Source: DAITBA01 sp036824005
GTDB taxonomy: Bacteria > Pseudomonadota > Gammaproteobacteria > Burkholderiales > Rhodocyclaceae
Direction: 5' to 3'
Length of the DNA stretch: 64,000 nt
Assembly (NCBI GenBank): GCA_036824005.1
Contig: DAITBA010000001.1
Coordinates: 310,001 to 374,000, forward strand
Shown piece after piece: positions 24,184 to 32,506 of this stretch. The first letter of the stretch is position 1, and each line of letters opens with the position of its first letter. Under the pieces are notes generated by a model that saw only the letters and a list, made by a program, of their open reading frames with translations, was not told the DNA's origin and did not search any database. Both the position numbers and the translations under genes were made by a program.

Positions 24184-26088
24184 TCAGTGCGACACGGCCT
24201 TGGCTGCGAGTATGCCGGTGTTCTGGCGCACGTAGAGCTCGTCCCACATGTCTTCGGCGCGCTTGTCGCGGTACATGAGCGAACCGAGGAACACGGCCAG
24301 GAAGCCGAGCGGAATGGAGATCAATCCGGGGTTCTTCAGTTCGAACAACGGCTTCTCCAGGCCGACGAGGGATGTCGTTGCACCGCCCAGGTCGGCGATC
24401 TTCTTCTCGGCACCGGACTTGGCCTTCTTGGCCTTTTCGATCTCGCCGTTGATCTTCGCCTTGGCGGCATCGTCTGCCGCGCTGCCCAGATCGGCGCTCA
24501 GCTTGGCGATCTTGTCGTCCGAGGCCTTGATGATCTTCTCCTGCGCCGGCTTCACCAAGGCGGGGTAGGTCATGTTCGGCGACACCAGGACCAAGCCGAT
24601 GGCCGTCAGGGTGCCGACGATCATGCCGCCGACGATGCCGCCGGTGTTGCAGCGCTTCCAGAAGAGCGTCATGAAGACGCACGGGAAGTTTGCCGAGGAA
24701 GCGACGGCGAAGGCGAGCGCCACAAGATGGGCGACGTTCTGCCCCTTGGCAGCGATGCCGAGTACGATGGCGATGCCGCCGAATACGACCGTGGCGATAC
24801 GGGCCGCCTTGACTTGCTCTTCCTGCGTCGCATGCTCGCCACGGATAACGCCGACATAGATGTCGTGCGCCATGGCAGAGGCAGCAGCCAGCACCAAGCC
24901 GGCGACCACCGCGACGATTGTCGCGAAAGCGACCGCGGCGACGAAGGCAAGCATGAAGTTGCCGAGTATGCTGTCAGCACCGCCGCCGAGCGCTTGCGCA
25001 AGCAGCGGCGCGGCCATGTTGCCGCCCGGGTCAACACCCATGATGGTCGGGGCGCCGACTTTCATCGCCGCGCCCATGCCCAGGAACAGGGTGAGCACAT
25101 AGAAGCCGCCGATGATGGCCATTGCCCACACCACCGACTTACGCGCCTCCTGGGCCGTCGGGACCGTGAAGAAGCGCATCAGGATGTGGGGCAGCCCCGC
25201 GGTGCCGAACACCAGCGCCATGCCGAGCGAGATCTGGTCGATCGGCGCCTTGAACAGCAGACCGGGCTCAAGGAAGCGCTGGCCCAGTTCCTCCGGTGTC
25301 ATGTTCTTGGCGGCGTCACCGAGGATGGTGGCGACACGTGCCTGGACTTTGGCATCGTTGATGACGTTGGTCAGGAAATCGCCGAAGAAACCGTACTGAC
25401 TCCAGACCATGATCACGAGCACGATCGAGGCGGTCACCAGTAGCACGGCCTTGATGATCTGCACCCAGGTAGTGGCAACCATGCCGCCGAACAGCACGTA
25501 GCCGAGCATGAGCACGCCCACGGCGATCACCGAAATCTCGTAGTCGATTCCGATCAGCGTCTTAACCAGTACGCCGCCGCCTACCATCTGGGCGATCAGA
25601 TAGAAGGTCGAGACCGTGATTACCGAAAGGGCGCCGACGATACGGGTTTTCTTCGGATCGTTGCGGTAGGCCAGGATGTCGGCCAGGGTGTACTTGCCGA
25701 TGTTGCGACAGGGCTCGGCAATCACCAACAGTACCGAGATGTAGGCCACCAACCAGCCCACGGAGTACATGAAACCGTCGTAACCCCAGATGGAGATCAG
25801 GCCGGCAATACCGAGGAAGGACGCGGCCGACAGATAATCGCCAGCGATAGCCCAGCCGTTCTGCAGACCGGAAACGCCGCCACCCGCCGTGTAGAAATCC
25901 TTGGCAGTCTTGACGCGCTTTGCAGCGACGTATGTCACATACATGGTGACGCCGATGATTGCGGCAAACACGGCGAAGGTCAGCCACTTGTACTTGTCGC
26001 CGACGGCGCCCTGGGCCCAAACCGGGCTGGAAAGTACTGGCAGAACTAACGCCGCCAGACCGAGCAGGATTTTGTTGCGCGTGTTCAT
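24184..26088 (-). CDS. actP: Cation/acetate symporter ActP, with an extra hydrophilic insertion
   Basis: 634-residue sodium:solute symporter with a signal-like N-terminus and about 13-14 transmembrane helices. It starts MNTRNKILLGLAALVLPVLS, and KDFYTAGGGVSGLQNGWAIA is typical of ActP. It takes up acetate and similar short acids. E. coli ActP has 549 residues. The extra length is largely a segment of about 75 residues (about 24340-24560) rich in Lys, Asp, Glu and Ala between the last hydrophobic helices. Co-transcribed with the DUF485 gene 6 bp upstream. Confidence 0.93.
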   Translation of the reverse strand: MNTRNKILLGLAALVLPVLSSPVWAQGAVGDKYKWLTFAVFAAIIGVTMYVTYVAAKRVKTAKDFYTAGGGVSGLQNGWAIAGDYLSAASFLGIAGLISIWGYDGFMYSVGWLVAYISVLLVIAEPCRNIGKYTLADILAYRNDPKKTRIVGALSVITVSTFYLIAQMVGGGVLVKTLIGIDYEISVIAVGVLMLGYVLFGGMVATTWVQIIKAVLLVTASIVLVIMVWSQYGFFGDFLTNVINDAKVQARVATILGDAAKNMTPEELGQRFLEPGLLFKAPIDQISLGMALVFGTAGLPHILMRFFTVPTAQEARKSVVWAMAIIGGFYVLTLFLGMGAAMKVGAPTIMGVDPGGNMAAPLLAQALGGGADSILGNFMLAFVAAVAFATIVAVVAGLVLAAASAMAHDIYVGVIRGEHATQEEQVKAARIATVVFGGIAIVLGIAAKGQNVAHLVALAFAVASSANFPCVFMTLFWKRCNTGGIVGGMIVGTLTAIGLVLVSPNMTYPALVKPAQEKIIKASDDKIAKLSADLGSAADDAAKAKINGEIEKAKKAKSGAEKKIADLGGATTSLVGLEKPLFELKNPGLISIPLGFLAVFLGSLMYRDKRAEDMWDELYVRQNTGILAAKAVSH

Positions 26089-26094
26089 GTTCTA

Positions 26095-26412
26095 TTACCT
26101 CCCGATCTTCTCAGCTTCGCGCACGAGTTCGGCGGCCATAGCATCGAACTGCTTGGCCTTGGCTGTGTAGTAGCCAGCTATTCCCCACGCCACGAGGAAC
26201 TCGGACAGGGCGAATAGTATGCCGACATTGACCGGCCCGAAGACTTTAATCTTGAACAGATCCTGGAAATATGCCGCGCCGATCGGCAGCAGGAAGTAAT
26301 AGACGACTGAAAGGATCATCAGGCCCGACAAAAACGCCACCTTCTTGGCGTGCAGGCGCTGAAAGCGCGGGTCGGCGTCGATCGCCGCCCAATTTAGTGT
26401 TCCCTGAGCCAT
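26095..26412 (-). CDS. DUF485 (YjcH-like) membrane protein
   Basis: 105 residues from ATG at 26412 (MAQGTLNWAAIDADPRFQRL), preceded by a strong AGGAGG site. Two transmembrane helices contain FLSGLMILSVVYYFLLPIGA and VNVGILFALSEFLVAWGIAG, the DUF485 pattern. The gene precedes actP as yjcH does in E. coli and is thought to assist acetate uptake. Confidence 0.92.
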   Translation of the reverse strand: MAQGTLNWAAIDADPRFQRLHAKKVAFLSGLMILSVVYYFLLPIGAAYFQDLFKIKVFGPVNVGILFALSEFLVAWGIAGYYTAKAKQFDAMAAELVREAEKIGR

Positions 26413-26496
26413 GGCTCCTCCTCGGTTGTTGAACATCCAAGCCAGGCATTTTTCCCCAGCTTGATTGCGCAGTTTATTGATGCCAGCTTTCTCCCC

Positions 26497-26524
26497 GCTT
26501 ACGGCGTGCTGACGCTTTGCTTAC
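26497..26524. promoter_or_regulatory. Paired GCTTAC repeats upstream of yjcH-actP
   Basis: GCTTAC occurs at 26497-26502 and 26519-26524, exactly 22 bp apart (two helical turns). It resembles the CTTACA half-sites found upstream of the nearby response-regulator gene, though in opposite orientation to the genes it would control. Speculative. Confidence 0.3.
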
Positions 26525-26605
26525 AAACGCAGGCTCGTGTTCCCCACATGAACGGTGGCTACGGGGAACCAAGGGGCAGAGGATATACCCGTTGCGCAAT
26601 GGCTG

Positions 26606-28105
26606 TCAGCCTTGACCGGCTTTCGTCACTCGTCTGACCGGTAGCGCACCCGCCTCCAAGGCTGTCTGCACTGGCCCAACGTGGCGACGGGGAAAGACTA
26701 CCTGGGCCAAGGTTCCGGTGCCACCCGGATTGGGTTTCAGCAGCACGTTGGCACGATGGAGGTCGGCGATCTCGCGCACGATGGGCAGGCCCAGACCGCT
26801 ACCCTCAGCGCCGGAGCCGAGCACGCGAAAGAAGCGTTCGAACACCAGCTCCCGGTCGGCCTCGGCGATGCCGATGCCGGTGTCCTCGACCTCCACGACA
26901 GCGAACTCCCCGGCCTTGACGCGCACTGTCACCTTGCCGCCCTCGGGGGTGTATTTGATCGCGTTGTCGACGAGATTCTTGAGCAGTTCGCGCACCAGCG
27001 CCGGCACACCGTCGATCATCAACGGCCAGCCCGTGCCCTCGAATCCGAAGTCGATGTGCTTCGCCATCGCCCGCAATGCCATGTCATGGGTCACATCACG
27101 CACCAGTGCTTCCAGGTCGGTGGCTTCCACGGCGTGAATCTTCTCGAAGCTAGCTTCGGCACGCGCCAGCGACAGGAGCTGGTTGATCAGATGCGCCGCG
27201 CGGTCGGCGCCCTCGCTGATCTGCTGCAGGGATCGGTGAAGCTGATCCGGGTCCGTTTCCGACAGCGCGAGATCGGCCTGCATCTTCAGTCCTGTGAGCG
27301 GTGTTCGCATCTGATGCGCGGCATCCGCGATGAACCGTTGCTGCGCCTGCAGGTTTTGCTCCAGGCGCGCCATCATGTCGTTGAAGGCAAGTATCACCGG
27401 GCCTACCTCTTCCGGCAGTCCGTGGGTCGAGATGGGTGACAGATCGCTGGGACGGCGGCGCTGGATCAGTCGCTGCAGGCGGTTGAGCGGCGCGATGCCG
27501 CGACCGAGCCCGAAATACACCAGAATCACGGCCAGCGGAATGATCGCGAACTGGGGCAAAAGCACACCGGCAACGATGCGATTCGCGAGGTTGCTCCGCT
27601 TGGTGCGGGTCTCCGCCACCTGGACGACGATGAGCGGCGCGTCCGCTGCGGCTCCTGCGTGAAGATACTGCCAGGCGACGCGCAGGTCTTCGCCGTTTGC
27701 CTCGTCATCGCGGTAGTACACTGTGTCGGGGCGCACGTCCGCCGGCGGATCGACGGAAGGAATGTCACGGTCGCCTGACAGCAATTCGCCGCCAACGCCG
27801 AGCACTTGATAGTAGACGGTGTCCTCTTCGTCGGCGTGCAGCAGCGCCCGCGCCGGTGCAGGAAAGTTGAAGGTGACGCGGCTGCTTTCGACCTTGATCA
27901 GTCGTGACACGGCGCGCACGTTCTCCGCCAGGGACTGATCGTAGGGTACGTTGGCGATGTTGTTGGCGACGTGATGGGTGACGACGATACTGATCGGCCA
28001 TAGGAACAGCAGCGGCGCCAGCATCCAGTCTAGGATCTCGCCGAACAGCGAGTTGAACTCCGTCGGCTGGCGCAGAAGGTTCCTGGGCTTGCTAAGCAGC
28101 CGCAT
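26606..28105 (-). CDS. Sensor histidine kinase, TctE-like
   Basis: 499 residues. Two transmembrane segments (about 28-45 and 180-200) flank a periplasmic domain of the 2CSK_N/TctE type, then HAMP. The H-box is FIADAAHQMRTPLTGLK, the N-box LLKNLVDNAIKYTPEGG, and the G boxes DTGIGIAEADRELVFERFF and GSGLGLPIVREI. Its start overlaps the response-regulator gene by 14 bp, so they form a cognate pair. TctE-type kinases often sense carboxylates, and acetate-uptake genes lie next to it, but the stimulus is unknown. Confidence 0.92.
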   Translation of the reverse strand: MRLLSKPRNLLRQPTEFNSLFGEILDWMLAPLLFLWPISIVVTHHVANNIANVPYDQSLAENVRAVSRLIKVESSRVTFNFPAPARALLHADEEDTVYYQVLGVGGELLSGDRDIPSVDPPADVRPDTVYYRDDEANGEDLRVAWQYLHAGAAADAPLIVVQVAETRTKRSNLANRIVAGVLLPQFAIIPLAVILVYFGLGRGIAPLNRLQRLIQRRRPSDLSPISTHGLPEEVGPVILAFNDMMARLEQNLQAQQRFIADAAHQMRTPLTGLKMQADLALSETDPDQLHRSLQQISEGADRAAHLINQLLSLARAEASFEKIHAVEATDLEALVRDVTHDMALRAMAKHIDFGFEGTGWPLMIDGVPALVRELLKNLVDNAIKYTPEGGKVTVRVKAGEFAVVEVEDTGIGIAEADRELVFERFFRVLGSGAEGSGLGLPIVREIADLHRANVLLKPNPGGTGTLAQVVFPRRHVGPVQTALEAGALPVRRVTKAGQG

Positions 28106-28766
28106 CGGGCTTTTCCAGGCAGTAGCCCAGACCGCGCACCGTCACAATCCGTATGCCGCCCGACTCGAGCTTCTTGCGCAGCCGATGCACGTAGACCTCT
28201 ATGGCGTTGGTGCTCACTTCCTCGCCCCAGCCGCACAGATGATCGACCAGCTGCTCCTTGCTGACGAGACGACCGGCGCGCAGCAGCAGCACTTCGAGCA
28301 GGCCGACCTCGCGCGCGGAAAGCTCCACGACCTGATCACCGATCCGCGCGACTCGCTCGGACTGGTCGTAGCTGAGGCGGCCGAAGGCGATGCACGTCGG
28401 CATGCCAGTGCCACGACGCGTCAGGGCACGCACGCGCGCTTCCAGTTCCGGCAGGGCAAAAGGCTTGACGAGGTAGTCGTCGGCGCCCGCGTCGAGTCCC
28501 CGCACCCGCTCCTCGATACCGTCCTGGGCGGTGAGAATCAACACCGGCAGTTTGCTCTTGCGTGCGCGCAGTCGCCGCAGCACCTCGATGCCGTGGAGCT
28601 TGGGCAGCCCGAGATCGAGGATCAGCAAATCGAAACTCTGGCTCACCACGGCGGTGTCAGCGTCGGCGCCATTGCCGACATGGTCGACGGCGTAACCTGA
28701 CTTGCGCAAGGCGCGGATCAGCCCGTCGGTGATGATGGGATCGTCCTCGGCGAGAAGTATGCGCAT
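28092..28766 (-). CDS. OmpR-family response regulator
   Basis: 224 residues. The receiver domain has acidic pair MRILLAEDDPIITDG, phospho-Asp in DLLILDLGLPKLHG, Thr in VLILTAQD and Lys in YLVKPFALPELEAR. A C-terminal winged helix ends VTVRGLGYCLEKP. It pairs with the kinase downstream. Two CTTACA repeats 42-59 bp upstream (28808-28825) suggest autoregulation. Confidence 0.94.
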   Translation of the reverse strand: MRILLAEDDPIITDGLIRALRKSGYAVDHVGNGADADTAVVSQSFDLLILDLGLPKLHGIEVLRRLRARKSKLPVLILTAQDGIEERVRGLDAGADDYLVKPFALPELEARVRALTRRGTGMPTCIAFGRLSYDQSERVARIGDQVVELSAREVGLLEVLLLRAGRLVSKEQLVDHLCGWGEEVSTNAIEVYVHRLRKKLESGGIRIVTVRGLGYCLEKPDAAA

Positions 28767-29042
28767 CGATGGCCAGCGTGGGCGACTGTCGTCGCCCGAA
28801 TCCGGAGCTGTAAGTTTCCTGTAAGCGAGCCGCCTTAGGATCGGTTCGCTGTTCTCCTTTTACTCGGTCTTTGGAGGCAGGCCGGCCCAGAGGCATCGGG
28901 TCTGCTGGCCTCGGGGAGCGCCCAGCCCCTGCAATGGGTTGCTCCCTGCCACTTTTTTCCCGATTCAATATATCACACGGCTTTCGGCGCCGCGGCCGGC
29001 TCCCGCGGGCGCGAATCGTCGTGCCGGGGTCGGATACGCCAA
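28767..29042. other. Intergenic region between response regulator and amtB
   Basis: With the terminator at its right end, the gene-free stretch is 329 bp (28767-29095). It carries the promoter region of the response regulator, including the CTTACA repeats, and no convincing small gene. Confidence 0.6.
28808..28825 (-). promoter_or_regulatory. Tandem CTTACA repeat, probable response-regulator box
   Basis: On the minus strand CTTACA-GGAAA-CTTACA is a perfect direct repeat with an 11-bp period, the 6-5-6 layout of PmrA/QseB/TctD-type boxes. It lies 42 bp upstream of the response-regulator start, in the same orientation. Confidence 0.6.
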
Positions 29043-29069
29043 AGAAAAAACGGGCGCCGAAGCGCCCGT
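29043..29069 (-). terminator. Intrinsic terminator after amtB
   Basis: ACGGGCGC / GCGCCCGT 8-bp perfect stem with a 4-nt loop (TTCG on the minus strand), followed by TTTTTTC. It lies 27 bp past the amtB stop and closes the porin-glnK-amtB operon. Confidence 0.93.
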
Positions 29070-29095
29070 CAAGGAGGAGGATTTCCTGCAGGTTA

Positions 29096-30577
29096 TTACG
29101 TGTGGTAGGCCGTCTCGCCGTGGGAGCTGACATCGAGGCCCTCGCGTTCCTCGTCTTCCGCCACCCGCAATCCGACTACGATATCCACGACCTTGTAGGC
29201 GATTACCGAGACGATCGCGGACCATACGATGGCCGTGCCGACGCCCCAGAGCTGGCTGATCACCTGCGCGGTCATGTCGAAGTCGCCGACCTTGTTGGCC
29301 ACGTAGTCATACACGCCGGTGCCGCCGAGCGACGGCGAGACAAACACGCCAGTGAGAATCGCGCCGAGCATGCCGCCGACGCCGTGCACGCCGAATACGT
29401 CGAGCGCGTCGTCGGCGCCCAGCATGCGCTTCAGCCCATTGACACCCCACAGACAGATCGCCCCCGCCAGCAAACCGATGACCAGCGAACCGACGGGCCC
29501 GACGAAGCCGCACGCCGGCGTGATCGCAACCAGGCCAGCCACCGCACCGGAGGCCGCACCGAGCATCGAGGGCTTGCCTTTCATCATCCATTCCGCAAAG
29601 AGCCAGGACATGGCGGCGGCCGCTGTGGCGAGAAGGGTGTTGACGAAGACCAGCGCCGCGACGCCGTTGGCCTCGAGGTTGGAACCGACGTTGAATCCGA
29701 ACCAACCCACCCACAGGAGCGAGGCGCCGATCATGGTTGTCGTCAGGCTGTGCGGCGCCATGGATTCCCGGCCGTAGCCGACGCGTTTGCCGATCATGTA
29801 GGCGCCCACGAGGCCCGCGACACCGGCGTTGATGTGCACCACCGTACCGCCGGCGAAGTCCAGCGCGCCCTTCTGGAACAGGAAGCCTGCCGTTGCCGCT
29901 GCCGCCTCGCCTGCCGCCGCATCCGTGTAGGCATCGGGGCCGGCCCAGTACCAGACCATGTGCGCCATCGGCAGATAGGCGAAGGTGAACCACAGCAGGA
30001 TGAACAGCAGCACGGCTGAGAACTTCGCGCGTTCGGCGAAAGCGCCGACGATCAGCGCCGGTGTGATGGCCGCGAATGTGGCCTGGAACACGACATAGAT
30101 GTATTCCGGAATCACCACCCCTTTGCTGAATGTCGCCGCCACCGAGTCGGGCGTTATGCCCTTGAGGAACAATTTGTCGAGGCCGCCGAAAAAGGCGTTA
30201 CCCTCGGTGAATGCCACGCTGTAGCCATATACCCCCCACAGCACGACGCACATGGAGAAGATGATGAACACCTGCATGAGGACCGAGAGCATGTTCTTGG
30301 CGCGCACCAGCCCGCCGTAGAACATGGCCAAGCCCGGGATGGTCATGAGAATGACGAGCACGGTGGCGACGATCATCCATGCCGTGTCGCCCTTGTTGGG
30401 CGTCGGCGCTGGCGCGGCGGCTGGGGCGGCGCTGTCGCCGCTCATGCCGGCCATGCCAGAGGGTTGCGCCGGCGCGGTCACCGCCGTGGCATTCGGGGCG
30501 GGCTTGTCCTCGGCTACGGCGCCGGTGGCGAAGCCGACCGCAAGGACGGTCAGGATTGCTGCTATGAATCGCTTCAT
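29096..30577 (-). CDS. amtB: Ammonium transporter AmtB
   Basis: 493 residues: a cleavable signal peptide (MKRFIAAILTVLAVGFATGA), an Ala/Pro/Gly-rich linker of about 40 residues, then 11 transmembrane helices. VWYWAGPDAY, VVHINAGVAGLVGAYM and the channel-His region VFGVHGVGGMLGAILTG are conserved. It imports ammonium and is blocked by GlnK. The gene follows glnK by 11 bp. Confidence 0.96.
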   Translation of the reverse strand: MKRFIAAILTVLAVGFATGAVAEDKPAPNATAVTAPAQPSGMAGMSGDSAAPAAAPAPTPNKGDTAWMIVATVLVILMTIPGLAMFYGGLVRAKNMLSVLMQVFIIFSMCVVLWGVYGYSVAFTEGNAFFGGLDKLFLKGITPDSVAATFSKGVVIPEYIYVVFQATFAAITPALIVGAFAERAKFSAVLLFILLWFTFAYLPMAHMVWYWAGPDAYTDAAAGEAAAATAGFLFQKGALDFAGGTVVHINAGVAGLVGAYMIGKRVGYGRESMAPHSLTTTMIGASLLWVGWFGFNVGSNLEANGVAALVFVNTLLATAAAAMSWLFAEWMMKGKPSMLGAASGAVAGLVAITPACGFVGPVGSLVIGLLAGAICLWGVNGLKRMLGADDALDVFGVHGVGGMLGAILTGVFVSPSLGGTGVYDYVANKVGDFDMTAQVISQLWGVGTAIVWSAIVSVIAYKVVDIVVGLRVAEDEEREGLDVSSHGETAYHT

Positions 30578-30588
30578 GATCGGACCCC

Positions 30589-30927
30589 CTATAGCGCGTC
30601 GGCACCGGACTCGCCGGTACGGATGCGAATGACCTGTTCCAGATCGAAGACGAAGATCTTGCCGTCGCCGATCTTGCCCGTGGCAGCGGATTTCTCGATG
30701 GCTTCGACGACCTGGTCGAGCAACTCGGTCTTGATCGCTGCTTCAACCTTGACCTTGGGCAGGAAGTCCACCACGTACTCCGCGCCGCGGTACAACTCTG
30801 TGTGCCCTTTCTGCCGACCGAACCCCTTGACCTCCGTGACCGTGATGCCCTGCACGCCGATCGCCGACAGGGCTTCACGCACTTCGTCAAGCTTGAACGG
30901 CTTGATGATGGCGGTTACCAGTTTCAT
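30589..30927 (-). CDS. glnK: Nitrogen regulatory protein PII (GlnK)
   Basis: 112 residues, the exact PII length, starting MKLVTAIIKPFKLDEVREAL. The T-loop GRQKGHTELYRGAEYVVDF carries Tyr51, the uridylylation site, and the C-terminus TGKIGDGKIFVFDLEQVIRI is intact. It senses 2-oxoglutarate/ATP and binds AmtB. It is placed upstream of amtB in the classic pair. Confidence 0.97.
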   Translation of the reverse strand: MKLVTAIIKPFKLDEVREALSAIGVQGITVTEVKGFGRQKGHTELYRGAEYVVDFLPKVKVEAAIKTELLDQVVEAIEKSAATGKIGDGKIFVFDLEQVIRIRTGESGADAL

Positions 30928-30983
30928 GTTTGTACTCCTTAGTCCGGTCGGCGGACTGCCGCCCGCCAACCGCGCGACAACGA

Positions 30984-31850
30984 TCAGAAGGTCTTGCTAA
31001 CCGAAACCACGAAAATGTTGCGGCCGGCATCCTTCGTCTTGCTGCCGAAATTGATGCCGCCGGTCCCATTGTCGGAGTTGGAATTTGTGAAACAGTAGGG
31101 CTGGTATTCCGTCGCGCCGCTGCACTGTCCCTCGGCGTTGGTGCCAACATAGGCAGCACCAAACACCCAACCGCTGATGTCCTTCGTCACGCCGACCTTC
31201 CAGTCGGTGTAGTTGCCGTTGTGGATGTTCTTGGCGTTCAGCCGGCCAACATGGCCATTGACGCCCCAGCCGTCGCCCAGATCGAAATTGGCCGAGACAT
31301 CCAGGTAGGAGGTACCGCGGGTCTTCTGGCCGGTACTGACGCCGGCGGAATCGACACCACGCAGGGAGAAGTAATCGTCGATGGAATAGAAGTACTTGAC
31401 CGACAGGAACTTCCAACTGCCGCCCAGATACACTTCCTTGTTGGTCACTGCGCCGGAATCGGCGCCGACACCCAAGCCGCGCGCTTCGGAACCCGGGTAG
31501 TAGTAGTAGATGGCGCCCACGTCGAGGCCGAAGTCGCCGAAGCTGGCCTTGTAGCCGCCGTAGAAATCCATCTCCAGATTCCCGTCGGGGAACCCGGCGC
31601 CGGAGTTGACGTTCGAGTTCCAGTTGCCCAGATAGAAACCGCTCGCATGAGAGTAGTCGATGCCCCCCTGAAGTGCGGCCTTGCCAAAGGTCTGGTCGAT
31701 GCCGCGGAACCGGTAGCTGCTGAACAGACCGAGGTTGCCGGTGAGCGTATGAGGCGATGCCGGCGCGGCAGCGGGAGCGGATTGAGCATTCGTCACGCCG
31801 GGCAGAAAAATGCTGCTTCCGAGGGCGACTGCCAGAATCGTCTTGCGCAT
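30984..31850 (-). CDS. TorF-family putative porin (Gcw_chp)
   Basis: 288 residues with a signal peptide (MRKTILAVALGSSIFLPGVT, cleavage after NAQ) and a C-terminal Phe (VSVSKTF) typical of outer-membrane beta-barrels. TGNLGLFSSYRFRGIDQT and GNWNSNVNSG match the Gcw_chp/TorF family often found beside glnK-amtB in Betaproteobacteria. First gene of the nitrogen operon, so it may be an outer-membrane pore for nitrogen compounds; the substrate is unproven. Confidence 0.88.
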   Translation of the reverse strand: MRKTILAVALGSSIFLPGVTNAQSAPAAAPASPHTLTGNLGLFSSYRFRGIDQTFGKAALQGGIDYSHASGFYLGNWNSNVNSGAGFPDGNLEMDFYGGYKASFGDFGLDVGAIYYYYPGSEARGLGVGADSGAVTNKEVYLGGSWKFLSVKYFYSIDDYFSLRGVDSAGVSTGQKTRGTSYLDVSANFDLGDGWGVNGHVGRLNAKNIHNGNYTDWKVGVTKDISGWVFGAAYVGTNAEGQCSGATEYQPYCFTNSNSDNGTGGINFGSKTKDAGRNIFVVSVSKTF

Positions 31851-31895
31851 GATGTCACTCCGTAAGATGTATAAAGAGAATGCAGGAACGGGCAG

Positions 31896-31911
31896 TGCAG
31901 AATCCGTGCCA
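31896..31911 (-). promoter_or_regulatory. Sigma-54 promoter of the porin-glnK-amtB operon
   Basis: The minus strand reads TGGCACGGATTCTGCA: the -24 GG and -12 GC are exactly 10 nt apart, with TGGCAC intact. It lies 46 bp upstream of the porin start codon. Fits nitrogen-limited expression of PII and AmtB. Confidence 0.85.
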
Positions 31912-31984
31912 AGAAACAGTTACCGCACAGAAACAAACAATTAACAAAGCATGATTTAATGCGCGACGTCTCGACGCACTGTTC

Positions 31985-32022
31985 TGCACCACGGCGCCCG
32001 GTGAATGCACCAACATGGGGCG
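31985..32022. promoter_or_regulatory. NtrC-like enhancer sites
   Basis: TGCACCAACATGGGGCG at 32006-32022 matches 12 of 14 fixed positions of the NtrC consensus TGCACCA-N3-TGGTGCA. A second TGCACCA half-site starts at 31985, 21 bp away (two turns). They lie about 75-125 bp upstream of the sigma-54 promoter, a normal enhancer distance. Confidence 0.7.
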
Positions 32023-32111
32023 TCGCGTGGCCGCACATCAAACGAATCCTGCCGGACACTGTGCTAAACTCGTCCGGTAATTCCCATTGCGCCATCTCCC
32101 GGGAGTCGGCC

Positions 32112-32378
32112 ATGCTCAATCCCAAGGTCCTGGACGAAATCGGCAACAAGGTGTCGGAGTTGATCGCGGCCAGTCCGGCAAAGGATCTCGAGAAAAACGC
32201 ACGTGCGTTGATGCTGAGCATGTTTGCGCGGCTGGATTTGGTGACACGCGAGGAATTCGACGTCCAGAAAGAGCTCCTGGCACGCACGCGAGCCAAGCTT
32301 GAGGCTCTCGAAGCGCGGGTGGCAGAGCTCGAGGCGCGGCTCGCGGGAAGCCGCGATCCTGGCGAGCGGGACGCCTGA
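32112..32378 (+). CDS. ubiK: UbiK, ubiquinone biosynthesis accessory factor
   Basis: 88 residues starting MLNPKVLDEIGNKVSELIAA, with a C-terminal coiled coil (LLARTRAKLEALEARVAELE). UbiK (YqiC) binds UbiJ and lipids in the soluble ubiquinone-synthesis complex. The upstream part of the open frame overlaps the nitrogen-control region and is not coding. In related bacteria ubiK commonly sits between glnK and comM; here 3 kb of other genes separate it from comM. Confidence 0.9.
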   Translation: MLNPKVLDEIGNKVSELIAASPAKDLEKNARALMLSMFARLDLVTREEFDVQKELLARTRAKLEALEARVAELEARLAGSRDPGERDA

Positions 32379-32476
32379 CGGGCGCAACAGCCGGGCGCAC
32401 CTAATCGTCCTTCGGCCGCCGCGGCACTCTCTCATCTGACCGACGCAAGGCCAAAGGGAACTTCGTCTGCACAGTT

Positions 32477-32494
32477 CGTACTAACACGTACTAA
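32477..32494. promoter_or_regulatory. Direct repeat CGTACTAA, candidate MarR operator
   Basis: CGTACTAA occurs at 32477-32484 and 32487-32494, a 10-bp period, 13 bp before the marR start. It may be the autoregulatory operator or part of the promoter. A direct rather than inverted repeat is unusual for MarR. Confidence 0.4.
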
Positions 32495-32506
32495 TTTTGC
32501 TGATCT

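Noticed and set aside
26450..26490. TGGCAT...CTGC-like sigma-54 promoter upstream of yjcH-actP
   Set aside because: GG to GC distance is 12 nt instead of 10.
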